A DNA stretch of 64,000 bases, from assembly GCF_900963305.1 (NCBI RefSeq), contig NC_042518.1, positions 10,113,486-10,177,485 of the forward strand, given 5' to 3'. The position numbers and the translations under genes are program-made. Positions 14,297 to 30,340 of this stretch are shown piece after piece. Source of the stretch: Echeneis naucrates. Taxonomy: Eukaryota; Chordata; Actinopteri; Carangiformes; Echeneidae. Under the pieces are notes generated by a model that was not told the DNA's origin, searched no databases, and saw only the letters and a list, made by a program, of their open reading frames with translations. The stretch's first letter is position 1. Every line of letters begins with the position of its first letter.

Positions 14297-14302
14297 AATA
14301 AA
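14297..14302 (+). terminator. Candidate poly(A) signal of the adhesion GPCR
   Basis: AATAAA occurs about 950 bases after the stop codon, immediately followed by an A-rich run. Nothing else gene-like lies between the stop and this site. The assignment is by position only. Confidence 0.35.
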
Positions 14303-17300
14303 AAAAAATTTTCTCACTCATGTCCCCACCCATTTTATCTCAAATATAGATTAAATAACTTTTGAAATACAAATAAACCTCATTACTATGTCAGAGCCCA
14401 TTTCAGCAGGAACAGCGTATGCAACAGCTTCTTTCTCTCCACCTTAATGCCCGTCTCTCTGTTCTATAGTACTTTGCTACACACTGCTGAAGTGCTTATC
14501 TGCCTGGTTCACAATGAAGATAGAAACAGTTGTACATCCAAAGGAAATTGAAGTCTCTTCCCTTTTTTCCTGTTTAGGTCAGATCACGGGCATGATAGCT
14601 TCAAAAACAAATGAATTTCATCAAGCAAATAAAAACATTTATATAGTAAATTTCGCATTTACTAGCTACATTTGTATATCTGAAACATTTGAAAATGATG
14701 TTCAATTTAGGATCCAAGTATTTTTTTTTAATCACAAGCAGTATTCGACAAAATATCTAACAAGGCTTTGGACATCCTATAATCATGATACTCTTCCAAA
14801 CTGCTCTGATGTCTGTCACGGTACAGCATGACTCATGTGATTGGGAATTATCAGAAAGATTTATAAAATATTAGCAACAGTTTGCTTTGAATTCAGCTGG
14901 TCAAGCAGTCATCCAAAACTGGATCAATACTGCGCAATCAAAGTAAGAACATAAGATCACTTATAGTTCAAAGCATGAGTGGAGATGGGTGGAAAAGAGG
15001 AACCCATCCAGAGAGGGCATGTGGGAAGTAAAATACGGGTCTAGAATATCGAGGTAAAACAGCTGCCAAAGCTCTGGTGAGAGAAAGAGATGGAGGGAGA
15101 GAGAAACTATCCAAGTGTCACGGGAGGAGGGGGACAAAGAGAGGAAGGAGAACAAGAGTATATGAGCAGGGTAAAAAGTGATTAGGGAGTGTGATAAATC
15201 AGAAAGATGCATTTATGTGGATTTCTCAGAAAGTGTTGTTTATTATTCCTAAATGAATGAGAAATATTAATTTTTTTCAATTTTTAATGACCAGATTTTG
15301 TGTAGCCTTGCACAGTTTTCTGTGTATTTCTGAATCACAACCATCGTGGTTTCAGAGGCAACGTTGATCACATCCCCTCAGTTCAGAATATAACCATGGA
15401 TTTACCAGCCTGTTCCTTATTAATTTCCTCACCCACTCCTCCTGTTACTCCCTCTGAAGCTGCAGCAACCTTTTTTTTCTATAAGAAATATAAAAATGTA
15501 AATGTCTGTCAAATAAAGGACTTGATTAGCTGTAAATTACTTATGTGGGCACAAGGAAGAGCAGTGGCATTTATTCAGCTCCAAATGACCTTTTTTAAAA
15601 TTCAGAGGTTGGTGACCTCGTGTAGAGGTTGTCAACAAAAGAGAGACCCAAAATGAAAATCTGTTGAACCATATCATATCTAGCTACAGGTCGTATCTCC
15701 TTCTTGTCTGCTTATATAATGGCATATCAGCTCCTGGCACATTTTGCCATCAGCCTCTTTCTTCCATGTACCAAGGAAAACTGTGAATCTTTTTCTTTCT
15801 TTCTTTTTTGCCTTTATGGAAGAGCTAAGATTGAAATCCTCCTAGATATTGAACATCCTATAACCTATTACAATGAAATATGAACTCATTGTTTGTTGCA
15901 CCATGTATCTCAACTAGGGGGGATATTGCTTATGCAAATCAGCCCACTCTTTTGATTCAAGAGTAACGTATTAATAATTTGATTAATATCAAATATAAGT
16001 TGCAAAATAAAGTTGGGATTGCCATTAAAAATGTCCATGTCCAGTTTAGTGTCACTTCCAGTTTGCTTGAAACCGTCTTGAATCTGTGAAAAAGACTGTA
16101 AGTAGTTATTTATTCCTCACCCAGCTCCCTCTATCTTTGCAATACACAACACAACACAAAGCATGCCTGAGAAAACAACATGTCACAATCGGTCACAATC
16201 TGTGGTCTGTTAGCTTGTTCTGTTCACTGTCATGCTTAACTTCCCCACATTTAAGAACCGAAATTGAAGTAAACTATGTTTAAAGTTTGAGAAACCTCTT
16301 AACAGTCCATCCATCCAGATTCCCCTGTATTAACCTGCCTGGGACTACACAAGAACACACCGCAGTAACTAATATTCCACGTACAGTCAAATTTTACAAT
16401 TAATACTAATTCATGCATTCCGAGCTAGCACTTCAGTGGCATGTCCATAATTGGCAGAGACTGAAAACCCTCTGGCAGGGTTTAATGCACTTCTCTTCAC
16501 TATTGCCTGGGAAACTGATGCCTTCCTAATTAAGGTCTAAACCCCAAGTGTCATTGGCAGACCACTTATAGTCAGTATCCGAGCTGCCCAGTGAAGCACA
16601 TATCATACTGAAACACGAGTCTGCCTTTAAGACTTCTCTCTGGCCAGCTGGCTATGATTTATTTGAGACACCTTTTAGATAGCAAATCTAGATGGCATGA
16701 AAGCTTTGGTGGCATTTTAATAGCAGTAATTTAACTTACCTGTAACTCTTTGCAGACAGCTCTAAGGATGCGAATTTTGGCAAAGTCCCACGTCTGATTC
16801 TGCCGCCAATCCAAAACATAATTTTTGCTGCTAACAGTGGCTTTGCTTTTGGCTGACTTTGGAGGTCATGTGATCCCATGTGCATTTGCACACAAATCAG
16901 AGGTTTAAAAGACAAGCAGAGAGGCCCTACCACATTTTGTCAAATCTTCGGGGCATGCATGATGTTTTTTGGCCTTTGCCATTTGCTTTTCAGCTGTGTG
17001 ATGGCAATGGAGTGCTGTGCTGCCAAAACTCAGCCCTTTTTCCACACTGCTGTGGTTACAGTGACTCATGTGCACCATGTTGTATCATTTCTAGCCTTTT
17101 TGGCACTCATTTTGGCAGGCAACTATTATTTGCTGTGAGCTGTTATACTACTGACTTTCCTGGTACGTGATGTTTCTTGCAAATGTGCAGTCCACAGTCA
17201 ACAGCTGACACCAGTCTGGCTCTGGCCTTCTCTGCACTCACTCTTTTCCTGCTCTGCAACATCCTGAGTGGTATTGGGTTGCTGATGGCCAGAATAAGGC

Positions 17301-18050
17301 TTCAAAATCATAAGCCTGCTGCACCTGTCATTCATCGTCTGTGTTGACTTCTTCCCTGTTTTGGTCGTTGGATGTAGACACTACCAGATGTTGCCGCACA
17401 TGGCAGTGCTCTCTGCGGTTTCCTGTGTGTGCTATATCCCCTTTCTTGTGAATACTGCTTCCAGATCACAGAAATAGTTTCCTGAATAATAGTTTACTCT
17501 TAATTTTCTTTATTTTTAAGAATATAGAAGATAGTAGATAGTCTTTCCAACATTGAAGGTCCAAAATTGTTGTGATGCAGTTGAACCAAAGCCTAAGAGC
17601 TTAAATGGCAGGTTCAGGACAGGTACATGCTGGGTTTACCTATAGCATCCTGGAATCAGATCCTTGACCCCTGGGTTTATATATCCTACTGAGGAGAGCA
17701 GTGTTTTCCAAAGTTTGCTGTGTTTCTTCCCACTGAGGCCCACAGTAACTCACAGGCAAACTTTCAGAGTAAACGAGTAAAAGTAAAAGAGTAATTTCAT
17801 GTGTTTTGTTAAAAAAAAAAAAAAAAGTAAATTAAAAAAGTGGGGATGTTACTTACACATTTCTACAGAAAACGCCAGCAGGGTTTGGTGGCTTTGAGTG
17901 ACTCTCGGCCTGTGATTCTATCGATTGCAGCCACCTGCGAACTGGGTGGTTCGTCAGTTGGGACGGATTTATATTGTCCAATCACATTCGAGAGAAGCTT
18001 GTCGAGCACCAAGGCGAACCAATAGGAGAGGCGCTCGCGAAGGCTGAGAC
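14303..18050. other. Intergenic region, mostly without features
   Basis: No gene was recognised apart from the weak membrane-protein remnant near 17 kb. The rest is AT-rich, with short chance open frames and simple tracts, including the purine-rich strand at about 15080-15160 and a poly-A run at 17812-17826. The last 200 bases grow GC-rich toward the slc27a1 promoter. Confidence 0.55.
16878..17347 (+). pseudogene. Possible remnant of a small multi-pass membrane protein
   Basis: Two nearby open stretches encode hydrophobic, membrane-like segments. At 16878-17138 the peptide contains FCQIFGACMMFFGLCHLLF, then VVSFLAFLALILAG, and ends at a TGA. At about 17195-17347 a second stretch contains LALAFSALTLFLLCNILSGIGLLMAR and ends at a TGA. 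The spacing and the Gly/Ala/Cys-rich helices recall four-pass families such as MS4A, but no diagnostic motif is present and I found no clean splice path between the parts. In human, TMEM221 (a four-pass protein) lies near SLC27A1; I could not match this sequence to it. It may be a decayed gene, missed exons of a real one, or chance. Confidence 0.25.
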
Positions 18051-18059
18051 CCCGGGATG

Positions 18060-18454
18060 GGCGGGGCTCCTTCGGCTGCGACTTCGTCCAACATGGAGTA
18101 CAGATAATAGCCGCAGCTTCGCCCCGTCTCAGTGCTCACACTCACATTTGGCCCGCTCCTACCTGTCGACCACCAACTATGAACTCTCTCCCTTGTAGAG
18201 GCCAGACTGCAGGACTCGCCGCATGTTTGACAGGCTTCCGTACGTAGCGAGTCGGCAAACAGTTAACAGTTAGCGGTTAGCAACCAACTGTGAAAGTGTT
18301 GTGATTATTCTAAACTTTTTTTCTGACACTGTTCGTTCGCGGAGCTTCCGGAAGAGACGATAGTTTCCGCGAAAGTAACTTAATAACAGGTCGATCCGAC
18401 CGGCGGGGTTAGTGGGTGAAAGGTGACATCGCCGTTATACCCGTTATATTGTAG
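18060..18454 (+). promoter_or_regulatory. slc27a1: GC-rich promoter and noncoding first exon of slc27a1
   Basis: This stretch is richer in CpG than its surroundings and ends in an exon-like donor, TTGTAG followed by gtaagt at 18455. It lies about 280 bases before the first coding exon. It has no long frame agreeing with the FATP protein, so it is read as a CpG-type promoter with a 5' untranslated exon. The exact transcription start cannot be seen. Confidence 0.55.
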
Positions 18455-18733
18455 GTAAGTTGTACGCGTTGCATGCTAATGTGGCAGGTTAACAATGGCA
18501 TTCTGTGTAACCGCCTGGAAATAGAGCCTGTTTGTGTGCACTGCTTAAATGGCTGATCTGTGATAATTTTGGTAATAGCTTGCCTCCTGATCAGGAGTTT
18601 TATGTCATGGATTGCTGTAGATAACAAGTGTTTGCATGTACTAACATTTAAACATCACAGTGGGGGAGAACTATTCTGACTCACTCTTCCCTTAAAATGT
18701 GCTTTTCTCTTTTTCCTCCATGTCATGACAAGA

Positions 18734-22871
<4,138 letters not shown>

Positions 22872-23985
22872 CATGGAGGCCACAGCAAGGCAGCCATGGT
22901 GCGTCAGTGCAACAGATGCTATAAAGAGAGAGGTTAGTATGCATATGCTGGTTTTGGGATCAGTCAGTCTTGATGCACCACCTGCCCAGATTTTAAACGT
23001 TCAGGGAACAAAGTTGAGAGGACTACTTACATAGACAGAGGACTGTTACAGACAATAATTTAACACTGAGTAACACTCTAGGACATAATGTGAGGGCATT
23101 TATTCCCAGTAATAACTTTTTTTTTTTTTTTTTTTTTAAATATATATATATATTTAATAAATTCGTCAAAAAGCCTTTAAACATCACGAAACAGAAAAAG
23201 TGATTCTCTCACCACCCATTTGAAATAGGAGAATGTTTTTAGAACAGCATGAGTAGCATAATATTAATACGGGGCATTTCCCCCACACCTGAAAGTTGCT
23301 GCAAGGTTGATTCTGGGAAGGTTTTTAAGCAATACTTTAAGTGTGAAATAATGAAGTTACTGCTATGTGTTTGAATGAATCTGAAAGACCAGACTTCAAC
23401 AAGATATACATGTGGCTACTAAAGAAACAAATCAAACACTAACCATAGTCCTGTTAGTGAAATCAAAAACTAATCTCACATGTCATATTTGAACCTCTGA
23501 ACAGCAGTGGCACTGGTTTACAAGTACACATACAGTATGTGCCTTAAACGAAACTCCACAATTCATTTTTTTATCCTTTTTATGGAAAGGGGATCACAAT
23601 AAAGTAGAAATCAGAAGTGATAGCTCCATTCAAAGCTGAGTCAAGTAGTCACTGTCAATCTTATCTATGTAGTAATATGTGGTTGTTAAAGATTGTGAAG
23701 ATTTTCCAGACTACGTTTGTTTTTCATAACTCATTAAATATTTTAAAACATGCCTGTGTGTGTGTTTTGTTGTTTTTTTGTTTTTTTGTTTTTTTTGGGG
23801 GGGGGGTTGTTTGCTTTTTGTTATTCATTTAAGACCAAAACAACTTTCATGGTGACTTTTCAACTTTAATTGCAATGAAGGGATGTATCTTGATGCTGCA
23901 TCATCTCTTGCAAAAGAAAAAACTTTGAGCTTCACCTTATTTTCTCTCATTAGATCTTTATGCAATGTTTTGGCCAATTTGTCAA
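22872..23985. other. Intergenic region and slc27a1 3' UTR
   Basis: No further gene is seen between the slc27a1 stop and the TRIM gene on the other strand. The region holds a poly-T tract with AT repeats at about 23120-23155 and a T/G-rich tract at about 23760-23810. An AATAAA at 23598-23603 is a plausible slc27a1 poly(A) signal. Confidence 0.5.
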
Positions 23986-23992
23986 ACACAAA

Positions 23993-26613
23993 TTAATGGT
24001 CTGTTGATAAAGATATCCTTGTGGGCAGGATTTTCAGTGGATGCTCTTTGCAGGCCGTACAAAAGTAGGGATAGGCTCTGGGTGTGATGACATCCATGAA
24101 GGTGTAGAGAGGCGTTCTCTCTCCAGGGTCATAAAAGGTCACCTTTCCTCGATCCATATCTAAAACCACTCGTATCACACCCGGCGGCTTAGCCATGTTC
24201 AGTGGCTCCCATGGTGCTGTGCAGGCTTTATGCTCTCCGTTACGAAACCTAATAGTCCAGAACCCTTCTGCTGGCGTCAGCACATGCTTTCCCTTCCTGT
24301 TGATAGAGTTGCTAGCTATTCCCACCACCCAGTAGGTGTTGTCTTTCACCTCCACATCCCAGCTGTGGCGTCCAGATGTGTAGCCCTCGGCAGCCAGCAT
24401 CTCAGCACTGATGTCGAAGCGTTCCGGGTTGTCTGGCACTTTGAAATTCTGGGAAGCGGTCTGCACCATCGTGAGATCCTCTGAGAGGATGAAGCAGCTA
24501 GCTGCGGTGTTGGGATCCAGAACCACGGGATCTATGTGGAGAGGGGAAGAGAGGAAAGAAGTAGCAGCAGAAGTTTCTAATGACAGGAAAAGAAATTACT
24601 TGAGATACTCACTATATTTAATTATCCGCTTCATTCTCTCCCAAACTTTATATCTCAGAGAGCCCAAGTGCTTTGCCACATCTATAAGAGCCCCAGAGAT
24701 GATTTCTGGATCAAAGGGACTCTGCCAAGTTCTGAAAAGATGTTTAAGGGGTTAGTTCTTGAGATTGTAAATATTTATTCTAAAGATAAATTTAACAGGG
24801 CCCTAATGAGGAAAGAACACTTACCTCTTTATTGTTTCCTTGTAATTCTGAAAAGCAAAATGAAGACCACAACATTCAGCAAGTGATGTGATGAAGAATG
24901 TAGAGTAATAGCTGGGTGAGATTTATTGGAATCATAATCTGAAAAAAATAGCTACCTGGAGAAATGAGATGTCGTGAGATTTCATCTCCTGTTCTACTAA
25001 TCTGACAGTGTTGGACAGAGATGCCATTTCACTGTCCATCTCTTCAATTTGCTGCTTAATCATCAGTTTCTTCTGTTCCTCCTCAGCCTTCAAGGCAGAA
25101 AGTCTGGCAGCTTCCTGCTCTTTCAGGAAACTGTGAAGGGCTTTAAACTCTTCTTTGATCTGTGTTTCAGTATGTTCAACTTGGCTCTGGAGAAACAAAT
25201 GATTGATGGATAATAATTTTGTTCACACCTCTCCTCAATGGATACTCAAACGCACATTTGACACAGACAGGGGTGACAGTACCTTCATGTGTTCTGCCAT
25301 TTCCTCACAGACCATTTTTGCCTTTTTGTACAGCTGCAACTTCTCTTTCAAAGGCAGCAGTGCACTCTTCAGTTCTTCCTACAAAGTCAATGACAGGGCA
25401 CTGACACTTAAAAACAAGGTCAGCCTGGCAGGTGGCCAAGCTCTCAGCACAATGTGGGGCTTTCAGCTGCCACATACCCCTCCATGACAGCATTCCCTAT
25501 AAATGCAAAGCTGTACTATACAGCAGCCTCCAATTAAAGGGGCAACTCTATGGAGAATAGCCTGGTAACAGCCCTCATGGAGTTTAGATTTAAAGCGGGG
25601 GCCCAATCTGTCAACTAGTAGGTTCATTCCACATTATTATAAGGCTCCGGGCCTTGAGGGAAGGCTGAGGAGAGCAAGAGTAGAATGAATGTAACATCAC
25701 AGAAACCTTGTGGGAGTCGAGTTTCAGTCCTCTCGGGACTTCAACAGCAATAGGAAACCAAAAATATAGATCTATTATTAGAATGTTAATGAACTCTGCC
25801 CAACGCCTTCACACAAGTCAGCACATCAGGCTTTGAGAGGCACAAAAGTAGTGAGAAAATAAAATCCCAAATTGGCTAAAGTAACATTGAACGTTGTGTT
25901 TTATAAATGATGGACATGAAGTTCTGTTGCTGTAATTGAGTCGCTCAAACAAATCATTTGCCGAATCATCTCCAAATTTTAACGCTCACCCACTCTATTA
26001 AGCCCCTGGACAAACTTCAAATCTGGGAACATCAAACAATTCAGTCAACATTTCTCTATCCTCTTTCCAGCAGTAATCATTAGTTACAGAGGTAATTTTT
26101 TTTTCTGAGGTGAGATTTTCCATTGAGATGACATTGAAAGAAATCCAGTTTAAACAGGGAGAACCAATACGCTTCCTGTGTGAAATGCTGACTTGACTTT
26201 AACACGCTTACCTTACAGTCGTGAGCACCTTCCCGAATTGGATAGAGCCTATGTCCAATGTGTGTTGCTGCTTTCCCACACAGTCCACAGATGGGCTCCA
26301 AGTCCTCCAAACAGAACAGTGTGAGCTTTTCTCCATGTTCTTTACACGCCTCTGGGTCATTCATGCTTCTGTCCTCCCTGAAGGATTCACAGGCCCTCTG
26401 CAGCGAACTGCTCACTACTATTTGATCCATGGATGACCGGCGACAGCACAGAGGGCAGGAGTGTGCATCCTCGCTGCCTTGTGTCTCCCAGCTGTCTTTT
26501 AGGCAAGCTTTACAAAATCTATGTCTGCAAGTGAGCACCACTGGCTGGCTGAGAATATGTCCACAAATTGGACAGGAAAGGTCATCTTCTCGATGAGCAC
26601 GCCTGGTTGCCAT
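23993..26613 (-). CDS. TRIM35-like E3 ubiquitin ligase (RING, B-box, coiled coil, PRY-SPRY)
   Basis: Probable RING-type ubiquitin ligase of a TRIM class that is greatly expanded in fish. Six exons, in transcript order, give about 469 aa: 26613-26212, 25378-25283, 25186-24956, 24847-24825, 24731-24613 and 24531-23993. Their sizes (402, 96, 231, 23, 119 and 539 nt) follow the standard class plan, including the tell-tale 96, about 231 and 23 nt exons. The RING finger (about residues 14-57) has CPIC, CRHRFC and CPLC. The B-box (about 89-125) has [12 protein letters not shown] and a following CGLC. A long coiled coil spans about 135-245, and a PRY-SPRY domain (about 285-469) carries the familiar LDP-like start and a WDVEV core. 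Such proteins often act in innate immunity, with the SPRY domain choosing the target. The substrate is unknown. The frame is intact and all zinc ligands I can see are present. Confidence 0.9.
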
Positions 26614-29600
26614 TCTTCTTCATGGGGCTTTGATGACAAGGCAGGATCCAATGCCCCTCCCTCATCTCTGTAAGGCTATAACATCTTAACCTCAGATAAG
26701 TGTTAATACCCAGGCTCCCGAAGGCATATCCCATGTTATGCTTTGCTGCATTGAGAATGCCCGTTGCACGTTCTCAAATCAACACTAAGCCTCTGAATAA
26801 AGCAAAGTGGCTTCACATTTGAGACACTCTATCTTGCTTATCAAAGCAAATGGGACTCTTGAGTAACTCAATGAGCATTAGCTGTCAGTGGAATATTTGG
26901 ACTCCAGCTGGCCTCGGGATTGAAGGCGTATTACAATCGCCTCTTAGTTCATTTCAAGTGGAGTATTGAAACAAAGTGTAATGAAGAGTTTACATAGAAA
27001 CAATGTCCAAATTAAGAGTCAGACTGGAGCTATAAATAGACAGAAGTAACCGATTTGGACTGAAGTTATGTGAGCAAGAAATATCCTCCTGCTGACCCCT
27101 GGAAGCATTTTTTTTACAGTTGAATTTAGGTTTGGGCAACAGATTTTTTTCAGAACTGACACATGGTTATTTTTAATATCAAAGTCAAAACCCCTTCTAG
27201 TCTAAAAACACTGAACGCGGCTCACATTACTCAGCCAGCACACCGAGTGTTTCAAAGTAAGATGTGCACACTGGAGCAGCTTAAAAATAGTTGTTTGTTA
27301 ATTTCATGTGTATTCAACAGCAAACTAAATCTGTTTATAGTGTTAAACGGTACAATTTAATTCTAAGAATCAGATTACCGGAATGAATGTTGTGGCCAGA
27401 AAGAGTATTAAGTAAGATATATAAAAAAAAAAAAAAAAAAAAAAAAACAAGCCTGAGGAATATGATAGCACCTCAAGAAAATATTATACTTGCCTACACT
27501 GGTTTTACTCTGTGTAATGCACCATGTGATGCATGGTATGTAAATTTCCCTCATGCTATGTTATCATTCACAGTTGGCTTTAATTCATATTTACTTGGTT
27601 TTAAATCATTACGCCATAACTTAATGCTTTAAGTGACAAAAGCAGATGTAATTGCATCATTATGTGTACAGTCTCTTAAGATTCCCCACTGCGGCCGAGC
27701 TATGGAAACGCACCGCAAGAGATTACATGCAAAGAGGCTGCGAGAAGAAAGTATCACCCTAACTTGCTGTGGGCCCCATAAATGATCATGATTTGCATCA
27801 GTGCCAGTGCAGCAGTTCACAGCAGATGGTAACAGCCAAAAGCTATTAGCAAGAGTCAACACCCTCTCATATCTATCATCCTCAATAAAATGGTTAGTTT
27901 AAAGATGAATTAAACAAAATTTTATGGTTTGAAACTCAAAAAAAGAAAAAATTCCACCGCTCCAATCTTCCTCTAAGATGTTAGTTGAACAAACAGATTA
28001 ACTGAAGATTTTCTCTAAATGGTTGATATTAACCTGGGGGGAAAAAAAAGACAGAGGGATTGCTTTGCCATGTAGATTTGTGTTTACACACTCGTGTGTG
28101 CCTGCAAGTATCTAAATGAGATACTGAGGCAAACAGAAATAATGAGCAGTTGACTGTCAGATATCTACAATCTACAGATTACTGAGCCCACAGGGAGGAG
28201 CAGGGAGTTCTTGTGAAACTGATGTTTGCTATGACTGAACTTTTTTCTTGGTTTGACTACCAATTTCCAACATTCTGTGTGTTTATTAATGGCAGTCCGA
28301 GATTATCCTTGTCTGCACATCTTAATTTGCAAAAATTTAGGATTCCCTCTGTATTTGCAAAGGCCTACATAATATCATAAAATACCCCCAATCCTTTGCA
28401 AAGAATGAAATAAACATTAAACCCTTCGAGCTATGTTTATTTGACTTACCTTACAATCCACAGGGCTCCAGATCGGCTACACACAGGAGAGCCAGCTCTC
28501 TTAATCATGCATCACATGATCTGTATAGAAGCTTGGGGCTCTTTTTAAAGCAGAGAGGACATTCTTTTGCATCATGTTGCTGTATCCAGAACTTCTCCAA
28601 GAAAAAGTTACGAAAGCTGAGGACCTCCAGAGCTAGAGTGATTTCACCAGGCGCAGTGCAGAAAGAGTCATCTGCCTCCTGGCATGACAGCCTCCATCTG
28701 TGAAATTCAAAGCAGCACTGATGGGTCTGGACCAGACAGTAAGGCCTATATTACTGATGCATGTACAGGATGTGCTGTGGTGTTCAGCAGAGAGACACAG
28801 CTCCCCTAGGTTCACATTAAATCAACATGCACATGAAGTCAGAGTGAAAATGTTCAATTTGACCATCTACAAAAGAGATGAGCACATTCATTCATTAATA
28901 TCACTCATTGTAATATTATTTAACTTGAATTTTTAAAACTAAGTTGAAAATATTCTTCTGGCTTTATAATAGTTAGGCATTTAAGGCATTAAAACGTGCA
29001 GTTTCTTTTGATTTAATGTTACTTTCTTCAACTGCCACTATGAAAAGAATAGGTCTAAAATACAGGTTTTTTTTTTTTTTAATTCATATACATTTATGTG
29101 ACTCATTACAATTAATATTTTACAAAGCCTTTACTGCAGAATAATTTTATTTCATAGATTAAAATGTATTAAAAAATGATTTACAGTAAATGCAATTATC
29201 CATATGTTTAAATAGCCTAGTCGGTATAACATGCTGATAGTCACAGCATGAAGCTGAATAAAGAAGGTTCACTGAATGTATCTAGTAAATGAAAATTACA
29301 CTTGGCAATGTAATCTACATAAAAACCTTAGCTGAACATAATAGTAATAAATTTTGACTGGGCCATTTTAGAAAGGCTGCTTGTTCTGCTGGATGTAAAA
29401 CAGACAAGAAAAAGTCATTAAGAGTAGCACTAACATCTTTTTTTCCTCTCCTCTTCCATCTGGATTTCAGAAGCACATAATTATGTAAAAACAGAGCGTT
29501 TAATCACATGGTCTGCTTTATTGATTTTCAGGAATGACAAGAATGTGAATCTGTATAAGAATGCACCACGAACAGAGACAGTACAAACAAATACAGAAAA

Positions 29601-30340
29601 CATTAGCTGAAGATTATATAAGAAAGAAGTTGATATAAAAGCTTGGTGCTTTGCAAGTTAACATTTTTCATCAGCTGCGGTAACAAAGAAATGGCAGGAA
29701 GTGTAACTATGTGTTCCTACCCAGAATTTATACCAGAGCTTTCAAAAGTTTCAAATCTTTGTTCCTCTAGGTCAATACTCTTGAGGTTTCCTATCTGGCT
29801 GACATGAGATTAAGGCAACACTGACTGCATGCTCTATTCATGCTGCTCAGAAAGAAATGCCATATTAAAAAGACAAAAAGGTATACCATTCAACACTAAG
29901 ATCACGCCAGTCTCACCTGAAATACTGTGGACATTTCACTTGGTTGGAAACAAAATCTCAGCTGCTGACAGTGTAAGATTACAACTATACGGTTAGGTTA
30001 TCATCACCATGAGTAATGACCTAAGATGTTTTATGTACATTCTCAAAATCTTCACCTTAGGTGCTGTCTAAAGTGTAGAAATCTGTTTCAGGTGTTGCTT
30101 TTTATGTTACATAACATTTTCCTCATTATTAGCAAAGAATTGTACAAGCATAAGTTGTTTCTTGATAATTTATACCCAGTGCTTCTCTGATAAAAACATT
30201 TAAAATCATATTCACTTAGACTTTTTGGCTTCAATAACATCTTAATCTTATCCAGTACAGCTGTATATAGTTATATATTTCACATGTTTCTTCACTCTCT
30301 ATCAGTGGCCTGAAGTCACAATCACCATGACACAATGACT
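26614..30340. other. Intergenic region, no gene recognised
   Basis: Between the TRIM start and the vac14 stop, nothing reads as a coding exon. Open frames are short, with no conserved motif. Simple tracts include poly-A at about 27422-27447 and poly-T at about 29067-29080. The right-hand part is probably vac14 3' UTR: a TTTATT at 29517-29522 is an AATAAA signal on the minus strand, about 820 bases past the stop. Confidence 0.5.

Noticed and set aside
29067-29080. Poly-T tract as the fossil poly(A) tail of the vac14 retrocopy
   Set aside because: It lies about 1.26 kb beyond the stop, similar tracts are scattered all over the window, and no target-site duplication could be matched.
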